From assembly GCF_020731285.1 (NCBI RefSeq), contig NZ_JAJFOW010000014.1, positions 58,854-122,853 on the forward strand: DNA of 64,000 nucleotides, written 5' to 3'. Below the pieces are notes generated by a model, which was not told the DNA's origin, did not search any database, and worked only from the letters and a program-made list of their open reading frames with translations. Positions 8,336 to 14,124 of this stretch are shown one piece after another. Positions within the stretch are counted from its first letter, which is position 1, and each line of letters begins with the position of its first letter. A program made the position numbers and the translations under genes. This DNA comes from Cohnella baijiui. GTDB lineage: Bacteria; Bacillota; Bacilli; Paenibacillales; Paenibacillaceae.

Positions 8336-10113
8336 AACGGTTCGACTCCTCCCTGAGGAATGGTAATCTCAAAGCTGACGGTCGTGCCGACGCCGACCTT
8401 GCTCTCGATCCGCAGTCGGCTGCCGCGTTCGTCCGCGTCTACATAATACAACTTGAGACGGCGCTGAACGTTGGACATCGCCACCCCCGCGCCTTTTTTG
8501 GCGGAAGGCTGCATGTCCGTTCCCTCGATTTTTTGCATCAGCTTCTCCAGCGTCTCCTCGTCCATCCCGACCCCGTCGTCGATGACGGAGACGGTCGCGA
8601 ACCCCGGCTTCCCCGATCTGACCCGGATCGTGACCGCCCCCGGGCCGATGCGGCTCTCTACGCCGTGCAGGATCGCGTTCTCCACGAGCGGCTGAATGAT
8701 CAACTTCGGGATGGGCATCTGCATGAGACGCTCGTCCGCGTCGATGCGCCAGCTCAGCCGGTCGATCAGGCGCATCTTCATGATCTGCAAATAGCGCTGC
8801 GCATGATCGAGCTCGTCGCGGACGGTCACCCACTCGCCGTCGCCCCCGGCGCTGCCGATGACGTACCGGAACAAGCCGGACATGGCGACGACGATGCTCG
8901 CCAGCTCCTCCTCGCCCTTGTCCTCGAGCGACCAATAAAACGCTTCCAGCGTGTTGAACAAAAAGTGCGGATTGATCTGCGCCTGCAACGCCTTGAGCTC
9001 GGTGCGGCTCTGGGTGATCTCCTTCTCGTATACGACCTGGATCAGTTCGTTCATATGCGTCACCATCTGGTTGTAGGTATGGTTCAACTCTCGTATCTCC
9101 AGAGAAGCGATCGGCGGCGCGGGCGACGGGTTCATCTTCAGACCGCCGAGCCGGGCGCCCCGCATCGTCCGCATCAGCTTGAGGATCGGCCGGGTGATGA
9201 GCGTGGACAAGAGCAGCGTCAACAGCAAAAAAGCGACCGCGCCGATGCCAATCGACAGCAGGATCGCGGTACGCAGTACCGAGATTCCCTCGGTCGAGGC
9301 GCGCACCGGGGTGAGCAGCAGCAGCGTCCAGCCGGTCGCTCGCGACTGCTGCCGCACGGCCAGCAGCTCCTCGCCGCCGACCGTCACGGTCGGCCCCCGC
9401 TGCGCGAGCACCTCCTTCGCGTCCGCCGCCGCGAGGTCGGAGAGGATCGGATCGCCGTTGCCGTCCGCGAGCAGCATGTACTCGTCGCCTTCCTCGGCCG
9501 TTCCCCCGAGCGGCTCGTTCATCTCGAAATAGTCGCGGCTCAGGTGCACCGCCAGATAACCGCCCGCCGCGTACCCCCGGTCGATCAGGCTGATGCGGCG
9601 CATCGCGAGCACGCTGTCCGGCTGCGCCGGGTCCAGTCCCAACCAGACGAGCTTCCCCTTCATGCGCTCCGTCTGCAAAATCATCTCCTGGGATACGCGC
9701 GCGTTCAGGCTCGTGTCGTCGAGCGGGAACAGGCGGCGATAGTCGCCCGCATACAGCTCGAGCGAGCGGATACCCGTCGAGTAGGCCATATACGTGCTCG
9801 CAATTTGCAGCAGCGACTGGCGTTCGTTGAAGGCGGAGCGGGTGCCGTCGGCCTCCTTCAGCAGCAGCTTCTGCACATAATCGTTCGTCGCCACCTGGGT
9901 TGTCAGCGAGTCGACCTGATCCAGCAGCGCGTCGAGCCGGCCGTTCGCCTGGACGGCGGTTTGTTGGATATGCTTTTCCGCGCTGCCCCGGAGCAGGCCG
10001 GATACCTGTCCGTAAATATACACGCCCGCGAACGCAAGCACGACCACCATCGTGAGCGTGAAACCGGCGAATATCTGGTTTCTTAACGTGTTCAGCTCGC
10101 TTAGCTTGACCAT
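8332..10113 (-). CDS. Sensor histidine kinase, YesM type
   Basis: From the ATG at 10113 the protein has about 593 aa; an upstream in-frame start at 10209 would add 32 poorly fitting residues. Membrane helices near 15-34 and 281-303 enclose an extracellular sensor domain; a HAMP-like linker follows, then the His_kinase domain with the phospho-acceptor in QAQINPHFLFN (His about 383) and the ATPase lid (LVENAILHG, DDGVGM). Such kinases sense extracytoplasmic sugar or a liganded binding protein and phosphorylate the overlapping response regulator. The divergent gene upstream was a GH43 hydrolase. Confidence 0.92.
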   Translation of the reverse strand: MVKLSELNTLRNQIFAGFTLTMVVVLAFAGVYIYGQVSGLLRGSAEKHIQQTAVQANGRLDALLDQVDSLTTQVATNDYVQKLLLKEADGTRSAFNERQSLLQIASTYMAYSTGIRSLELYAGDYRRLFPLDDTSLNARVSQEMILQTERMKGKLVWLGLDPAQPDSVLAMRRISLIDRGYAAGGYLAVHLSRDYFEMNEPLGGTAEEGDEYMLLADGNGDPILSDLAAADAKEVLAQRGPTVTVGGEELLAVRQQSRATGWTLLLLTPVRASTEGISVLRTAILLSIGIGAVAFLLLTLLLSTLITRPILKLMRTMRGARLGGLKMNPSPAPPIASLEIRELNHTYNQMVTHMNELIQVVYEKEITQSRTELKALQAQINPHFLFNTLEAFYWSLEDKGEEELASIVVAMSGLFRYVIGSAGGDGEWVTVRDELDHAQRYLQIMKMRLIDRLSWRIDADERLMQMPIPKLIIQPLVENAILHGVESRIGPGAVTIRVRSGKPGFATVSVIDDGVGMDEETLEKLMQKIEGTDMQPSAKKGAGVAMSNVQRRLKLYYVDADERGSRLRIESKVGVGTTVSFEITIPQGGVEPL

Positions 10114-10290
10114 GCCATCGCCCGCCCGTTTTTTCGCAAGTTTCAATCCCGTATACTGTATCACAAAGAACGAAGAATCAGCTATCCGCCCTTGCCGGAC
10201 CGCAAACATCTAATCAAAGTGGGTATAAAACCTAAACATTGTGAGGTTTCGTGCGGCAGCGGAATTTGATAACATGATGGGAAGTCTAAC

Positions 10291-10304
10291 AGATAGCGCT
10301 TACA
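10291..10304 (-). promoter_or_regulatory. cre (CcpA) site before the GH43 remnant
   Basis: Read on the minus strand the bases are TGTAAGCGCTATCT, a full match to TGWAARCGYTWNCW. It lies about 16 bp before the GH43 start codon and overlaps the region just before the AGGAGGGG ribosome site, a position where bound CcpA would block transcription. Confidence 0.6.
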
Positions 10305-10320
10305 AGCAGGAGGGGCCGAC

Positions 10321-10560
10321 ATGACGACTGGGCCGCGACGCGGCGAGTCGTTGGTGAAGCATATCTATACGGCGAACCCATCCGCCCATGTGTTCGAGGG
10401 CAAGCTGTATATATCCCCCTCTCACGACCTCGATCATGAGATGGAATTCAACGATAACGGCGATCAACACGATATGGAAGACTACCACGTGCTGTCGCTC
10501 GACGTGGAGCTGACGCATGCCTTCGATCACGGCGAGGCGCTGCACACGAGCGATCCATAA
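10321..10560 (+). pseudogene. N-terminal remnant of a GH43 glycosidase
   Basis: Only 79 codons remain, but they match the start of GH43 arabinofuranosidase/xylosidase proteins: HIYTANPSAHVFEGKLYI, then PSHD, NDNGDQHDMEDYHVLS. Full-length members have about 300 residues or more. The frame stops in the segment ALHTSDP where family members continue into the next blade. In the family the residue after TA is the catalytic-base Asp (ADPS); here it is Asn19, a change a single G-to-A can cause. The strong ribosome site AGGAGGGG and a perfect cre site upstream are still intact, so inactivation is probably recent. Divergent from the kinase gene, it was presumably part of the same sugar-utilisation regulon. 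Confidence 0.75.
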
Positions 10561-10908
10561 ATTGGAAAGTTAGACGGTTTCGCATTCAGAAATCTGCATA
10601 GGATCAACAAATCCAGTCTAACACTTTATTTTCTTCGGACAGTAGCCTAGTTTAACTAAACGGGCAGCATTCAATGAGCGGATACTTCAGCAGCAATTTC
10701 AGGGCGTAGCTAATTAGTGCTACCTAATAGGGGACTGTAGCAACAACGATATCGAGCTTTGCTTACAAAAGGCTGCCGGTTTTCATTGAAGTAACGGGCG
10801 GAAAGGGAGTTTAATTACAAAGACGAACAGCAGGAGGGAGTCTCAAATGTAAGTCCGATCACGCGACAGAAAGCTCTCCTCCATCCCTAAACGTGTGAAA
10901 ACGAAGGT

Positions 10909-10945
10909 ATGGCGGTGTTTGGGGAGATGATCCCTGCACCGCCAT
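10909..10945 (+). terminator. Hairpin, possibly the old GH43 terminator
   Basis: Perfect 9-bp outer stem ATGGCGGTG / CACCGCCAT with an inner GGGA/TCCC stem and a short TTTCTC tail on the plus strand. Its location downstream of the truncated GH43 frame would suit the original terminator left behind after the body of the gene was lost. That link is inference. Confidence 0.45.
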
Positions 10946-11082
10946 TTCTCGCTTTCGATCTACTGCTTCCTTCTTCAACCAATGATGGGCAAGCGAAAGC
11001 CATCCGGCCTCACCTTCGGCAAGACGTGAAGCAGAAAACGCCGGAATCCGTTTTCCGTGTTGCCTATCCCGCATCCAACGAT

Positions 11083-11267
11083 TTAGATGCAAATGTACAA
11101 CTAACTTTGCTATATTGCCATCTTAACGATCATTTAGTTGCAATCGTACAACTAATTAATCCATTTTCTGCTAATAGGACGGATTTACGCTAAATTAGAT
11201 GTACTTTTACAAGTAACCCGCTCCACCATCCCGAAATGGCCCTAAATAAATGTACGAATGCAACTAT
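11083..11267. repeat. Four 22-bp quasi-palindromic units at 51/61/51-bp spacing
   Basis: Units: TTAGATGCAAATGTACAA+CTAA at 11083-11104; TTAGTTGCAATCGTACAA+CTAA at 11134-11155; TTAGATGTACTTTTACAA+GTAA at 11195-11216; and an inverted copy, ATAAATGTACGAATGCAA+CTAT, at 11246-11267. Each is close to its own reverse complement (TTAGTTG...CAACTAA). Starts are 51, 61 and 51 bp apart, near whole numbers of helical turns. The DNA between units is unrelated. The function is not known to me. Confidence 0.6.
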
Positions 11268-11432
11268 TTTACTGAGCGACCCGAACCGAGCGCAAACAAG
11301 GCCAATTGGCATACACCAGTGGCGAACCATCGGCCGGAATCCGACGAATTTGCACCAAGGCCCAACTCAAGCGCGCGCACCCTCGGCAAAACGGCCCTAT
11401 CGGATTCAGAGGGGTTGCCGTAAAAAAATGCA

Positions 11433-11468
11433 AAAAATGAAGCGGCCGCTTGCGGGCGCTTCATTTTT
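11433..11468. terminator. Bidirectional terminator at the end of the HxlR gene
   Basis: A 12-bp perfect stem AAAAATGAAGCG / CGCTTCATTTTT with built-in A and T runs. It overlaps the stop codon of the minus-strand HxlR gene and should stop transcription from both directions. Confidence 0.85.
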
Positions 11469-11820
11469 ATTCTGCCGATGGATGAATGTCCATCTCGGGC
11501 TTAATCCAACGCTCTGCCCAATCTCCGATGCTCTTGTATAACGGGGAAAGATCCCGCCCTTTATCTGTTAACGAATATTCGATCCTCACCGGGACTTCCG
11601 GGTACACGGTTCGAATAATTAAGCCTTCCGCTTCAAGCTCTCTCAAGCGATCGGAGAGCACTTTACCGCTAATGTTCGGAAGGGAATTCTCGATGTTGAC
11701 GAACCGCATCGGTCCTGGCAGCAACGTGAAGACAATCAACGCCGTCCACCGCTTGCTAAGCAGCTCCATCGCTTTTTCGACTGAAGTGCACATCCTCGGC
11801 TCATGGTCGGCCAAATTCAT
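11467..11820 (-). CDS. HxlR family winged-helix regulator
   Basis: A protein of about 117 aa, usual HxlR size. It begins with the conserved Cys region (EPRMCTSVEKAMELLSKRWT), continues with the winged helix (NIENSLPNISGKVLSDRLRE, LEAEGLIIRTVYPEVPVRIE) and ends with the dimerisation helix. AAGAGGTG abuts the ATG at 11820; a GTG one codon earlier is possible. Cys near residue 11 could be a thiol/electrophile sensor as in HypR/YodB-type members. It is divergent from a DoxX-like membrane protein with back-to-back promoters, the common HxlR-DoxX arrangement, and probably represses it. Confidence 0.92.
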   Translation of the reverse strand: MNLADHEPRMCTSVEKAMELLSKRWTALIVFTLLPGPMRFVNIENSLPNISGKVLSDRLRELEAEGLIIRTVYPEVPVRIEYSLTDKGRDLSPLYKSIGDWAERWIKPEMDIHPSAE

Positions 11821-11837
11821 CACCTCTTATTGCTTCC

Positions 11838-11866
11838 ATTATAACGAGAGACGAAATCTGAAACAA
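11838..11866 (-). promoter_or_regulatory. HxlR gene promoter
   Basis: On the minus strand TTGTTT (11861-11866), 17-bp spacer, TATAAT (11838-11843). The -10 ends 17 bp before the ATG at 11820, giving a very short leader. Confidence 0.7.
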
Positions 11867-11890
11867 GGAGACAACAGAATAATAGGACAC

Positions 11891-11919
11891 TTGACGAAAC
11901 TTAGTTATAAAAATATAAT
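11891..11919 (+). promoter_or_regulatory. DoxX gene promoter
   Basis: TTGACG (11891-11896), 17-bp spacer, perfect TATAAT (11914-11919). An AT-rich stretch with repeated TTAGTATATAATATTAAG-like bases follows up to the ribosome site and is a likely HxlR-binding area. Confidence 0.75.
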
Positions 11920-11973
11920 AAGTTACATATAGTTAGTATATAATATTAAGTAAATTCGTGGAGGGTGCCCACT

Positions 11974-12318
11974 ATGAATGTGGCGTTGTGGATTGCGCAA
12001 GGCTTGCTGGCGGCAATGTTCCTGATGGCTGGCTCACAGAAGCTGTTCGGCAAGCCGAATGCGGAGCAACCGGCGGCAATGACGAAATTTATCGGCTTAA
12101 CGGAGGTGCTCGGCGCGATTGGTTTGATCTTGCCTGGGGCGCTGGATATTGCGCCGGATCTTACGGGAGCGGCTGCGGTCGGAATCGCTGTCATTATGCT
12201 GCTTGCAGCAATGTTCCATGCCAAGCGCAAAGAGACGCAAGGCGTTGTGATGACGGTGGTTCTGTTATTGATCGCATTGTTCGTGGTCATCGGCAGATTC
12301 GGCTTAGAGCCGTTCTAA
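11974..12318 (+). CDS. DoxX-like membrane protein
   Basis: A 114-aa protein with four hydrophobic helices. The first carries the DoxX signature (LLAAMFLMAGSQKLFGK) and the second ETxG-like TEVLGAIGLILPG. The ATG at 11974 is preceded by GGAGGG 8 nt upstream; a GTG three codons earlier would bury that site. DoxX-family proteins are small inner-membrane proteins tied to oxidative, thiol or quinone stress in several bacteria; the exact reaction is not established. Divergent from the HxlR regulator and ended by a strong hairpin. Confidence 0.92.
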   Translation: MNVALWIAQGLLAAMFLMAGSQKLFGKPNAEQPAAMTKFIGLTEVLGAIGLILPGALDIAPDLTGAAAVGIAVIMLLAAMFHAKRKETQGVVMTVVLLLIALFVVIGRFGLEPF

Positions 12319-12342
12319 TCATGATGACAGACTTCAGCTAAC

Positions 12343-12398
12343 AAATAGCCAATGGCGGCGCTGGGAATCATTGATTCCTGCTCCGCCATTGGCTATTT
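12343..12398 (+). terminator. Terminator of the DoxX gene
   Basis: A 16-bp perfect stem AAATAGCCAATGGCGG / CCGCCATTGGCTATTT encloses a second stem GGAATCA / TGATTCC. Both strands carry short T runs, so it may work both ways. Confidence 0.75.
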
Positions 12399-12492
12399 GG
12401 CTCTGCCTGGCTCTTGTTAGAACAAGAATGGTCGCACTAATGTTTATTCTCCTTAAGTATCCCGGTTGAGTGCCACCTTCAACTAAACGATT

Positions 12493-12680
12493 TCACTGAT
12501 AAATAAACTCCCGCTCCTCGTGCTTCTCGTACATCTCCCAATATACCTGCGCGATCCGGTCCGGATCGAAAGGGGTGCCTTCCTTCACGGTGCCGGCGAT
12601 GGAGATCGTGCAACGGGCGCAAGTGCGAGGCCGCCGCCCGTGAAGAAGAGGGTGCCGCTCCCGCGCGAAATGAAATCGGG
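12493..12680 (-). pseudogene. Collapsed short-chain dehydrogenase (SDR) gene
   Basis: Two pieces of an SDR lie in different frames on the minus strand. The first (ISRGSGTLFFTGGGLAL) is the strand just before the catalytic Tyr region. The second (ISIAGTVKEGTPFDPDRIAQ, ending EFIYQ) is the C-terminus. The YxxxK segment normally between them is missing, and so is the N-terminal half, so an internal deletion and a 5' truncation can both be read. The join is near 12620. Its end points towards the DoxX terminator; its start abuts the Lrp gene, suggesting it was once divergent from that regulator. Confidence 0.7.
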
Positions 12681-12734
12681 CACGACTATTGGTAGATGAA
12701 GCCTATTATGTTGAAATGCTAAGGAGAGGCGAAA

Positions 12735-13178
12735 ATGGATCAAGTGGATCGGCAAATTCTGGAGGCGCTCCAGATCAATGCCAGAATTTCGATGACGGAG
12801 CTCGGCAAATCCGTCGGCTTGACGCAGCCGGCGGTTACAGAGCGAGTGCGGCGCTTGGAGGAAAAGGGCGTCATCCAAGATTACCGCGCCATGATTTCCC
12901 GCGAGAAGATCGGAAAGACGGCATTGGCCTTTATCTGCTTCCGCGCCTCGGACTGCTCGCCTTTTCATGCGTTTTGCCAGACCGCTCCCGAGATCGTGGA
13001 GTGTCACCGGGTCAGCGGGGAATACAACCATCTGCTGAAGGTGGTCGCGGATTCGCTGCCCGCGCTGGAGAAGCTCGAGAACGAGTTGGCCCGCTACGGA
13101 AGGTTTGCGACCTCCATCGCGCTGTCATCGCCCGTCGAATACAAGGAAGTCCTCCCTTCTATCCCCGATCCCGAGTGA
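12735..13178 (+). CDS. Lrp/AsnC family regulator
   Basis: A 147-aa protein. N-terminal winged helix (MDQVDRQILEALQINARISM, then GLTQPAVTERVRRLEEKGVI) followed by an RAM/AsnC_trans_reg effector domain with the conserved HRVSGEYNHLLKV segment. AAGGAGAGG precedes the ATG. Lrp-type proteins bind amino acids or related small molecules and control nearby transport or catabolic genes. The only neighbour is the dead SDR gene on the other side, so its present target may be elsewhere. Confidence 0.92.
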   Translation: MDQVDRQILEALQINARISMTELGKSVGLTQPAVTERVRRLEEKGVIQDYRAMISREKIGKTALAFICFRASDCSPFHAFCQTAPEIVECHRVSGEYNHLLKVVADSLPALEKLENELARYGRFATSIALSSPVEYKEVLPSIPDPE

Positions 13179-13262
13179 ATGCTCCGGTACCTGGAACCCG
13201 GCGGCGCTATCGCTGCCGTTCCTTCTCCCAGGATCGGATCAGCAGCTTGGGCGAATTACAGC

Positions 13263-13296
13263 AAAAAAAGCTCGCCTAGCCGGGGCTAGACGAGCT
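13263..13296 (-). terminator. Terminator of the small-ORF unit
   Basis: Stem AGCTCG-C-CTAGC / GCTAG-A-CGAGCT with a CGGG loop. On the minus strand it is followed by seven T (13269-13263), so it terminates transcription coming from the right, i.e. from the two small ORFs at 13375-13712. On the plus strand it has no T run but may trim the Lrp transcript. Confidence 0.7.
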
Positions 13297-13374
13297 CTAA
13301 ACGATGTATAAAAGAACCCGGTCAAGTATACCGAGTTTTGATGTTTACCTCATTTGGAACTGGGTATGTCAGCT

Positions 13375-13476
13375 TTACTTCGATTTTTTTTGTACGCCAG
13401 TTCTTCCTTGATCGTTCGGGTCGTTAGATCGTGATGGGGTATGCTTTGGGTTGTTTTTATCGGATTTATTGCTCAT
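13375..13476 (-). CDS. 33-aa hydrophilic peptide
   Basis: A short ORF, MSNKSDKNNPKHTPSRSNDP with tail NDQGRTGVQKKSK, rich in Asn, Lys, Ser, Pro and lacking hydrophobic residues. A textbook AGGAGGTG ribosome site lies about 10 nt before the ATG and a T-rich terminator follows downstream. Composition and length recall minor small acid-soluble spore proteins of the SspN/SspP kind, but I see no diagnostic motif, so the function is unassigned. It is codirectional with the 64-aa ORF upstream, 41 bp away, and probably shares its transcript. Confidence 0.5.
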   Translation of the reverse strand: MSNKSDKNNPKHTPSRSNDPNDQGRTGVQKKSK

Positions 13477-13517
13477 GTTTATCGTTCACCTCCTGCGATA
13501 GATCTGCAGCCTGCATT

Positions 13518-13712
13518 TTACTGAATCCCACGTTCTTTACTATCGATGATCTTGTCTAACGAGGTGTGCGCATCGCGGTTTGCCATTTCAGCAATTTCAC
13601 GGTCCGTTTCACTTTCGCCTTGAGTGGTATCCGTTGCATTTGCCTGCTGCTTCAATTGCTCTTCAACTTGTCCTATTCCATGCGCCCCTTGATGATTCCG
13701 GCTTGTTGACAT
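13518..13712 (-). CDS. 64-aa hydrophilic protein of unknown function
   Basis: From the ATG at 13712 (GGGGTG ribosome site 6 nt upstream; a GTG three codons earlier is the alternative) the protein is charged and Gln/Thr/Glu-rich: GQVEEQLKQQANATDTTQGE, later REIAEMANRDAHTSLDKIID. No hydrophobic segment, no Cys. It resembles small dormancy or spore-associated proteins in composition only. It forms a likely two-gene unit with the 33-aa ORF that ends at the terminator at 13263-13296. Confidence 0.5.
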   Translation of the reverse strand: MSTSRNHQGAHGIGQVEEQLKQQANATDTTQGESETDREIAEMANRDAHTSLDKIIDSKERGIQ

Positions 13713-13763
13713 CGTTATCACCCCGTTAACATTTTTGGATTAACTTATTTTTTGTTGGTGGAA

Positions 13764-13803
13764 CCCGGAACTGCAGAACCGTGATTGTTCCCGGGATTTT
13801 TTT
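13764..13803 (+). terminator. Plus-strand terminator without an obvious gene
   Basis: Stem CCCGGAAC / GTTCCCGGG (one bulge) followed by seven T at 13797-13803. It is oriented for plus-strand transcription although the nearest plus gene (Lrp) ends about 590 bp before and the DNA between encodes minus-strand ORFs. Confidence 0.5.
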
Positions 13804-13905
13804 ACCCATAAAAAGTATCTCCCGTTTGTAAATTCGTAATCCGAGAAACGGAAGCAGATTCCTCCAAACACCCCCGTCGTTCTCTAGGGATGAACATTCA
13901 ACTAT

Positions 13906-14001
13906 CTATTCGCCGTCCACTTCGATCGGTTTCTGGCCGAAAGGGGTCTTCGGCGAATCATCATCGTCAAGAAATTTCTCCTGCAAAGTCACATTTCCCA
14001 T
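13906..14001 (-). CDS. 31-aa acidic peptide, doubtful
   Basis: MGNVTLQEKFLDDDDSPKTP followed by FGQKPIEVDGE. A GCGAGAG ribosome-site-like sequence precedes it; an in-frame ATG two codons earlier is the alternative start. It sits immediately after the terminator of the SLH gene on the same strand, so it would need its own promoter or read-through. The regular acidic sequence and a stop shortly afterwards make it plausible, but I recognise no family. Confidence 0.3.
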   Translation of the reverse strand: MGNVTLQEKFLDDDDSPKTPFGQKPIEVDGE

Positions 14002-14015
14002 GAGCATCTCTCGCT

Positions 14016-14057
14016 AAAAAAAAGGGATCGTCCCGAATATCACTTCGGAACGACCCT
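14016..14057 (-). terminator. Terminator of the SLH protein gene
   Basis: Stem AGGGATCGTCCCGAA / TTCGGAACGACCCT (one bulge), followed on the minus strand by eight T (14023-14016). It lies about 70 bp after the SLH gene stop. Confidence 0.8.
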
Positions 14058-14124
14058 CTTTGTAAACAGGTCAAGATTTCAACATGGCTAACGATTCACG
14101 GAGCCGATAACCGCTAACCCTCTG

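Larger units (their letters stand above)
10561..11432. other. Gene-poor stretch of about 870 bp
   Basis: No convincing gene on either strand. It holds stem-loop GTAGC-TAATTAGT-GCTAC (near 10708-10725), a terminator-like hairpin (10909-10945) and four copies of a 22-bp repeat (11083-11267). Open frames here have no family signature, no good ribosome site, or are interrupted. Confidence 0.6.

Noticed and set aside
8230..10086. A 618-codon plus-strand open frame opposite the YesM-type kinase
   Set aside because: Antisense shadow with no domain; the kinase and regulator on the minus strand are unmistakable.
11083..11267. CRISPR array
   Set aside because: The repeat units vary, one is inverted, spacing is unequal (51/61/51) and there is no leader or cas gene.
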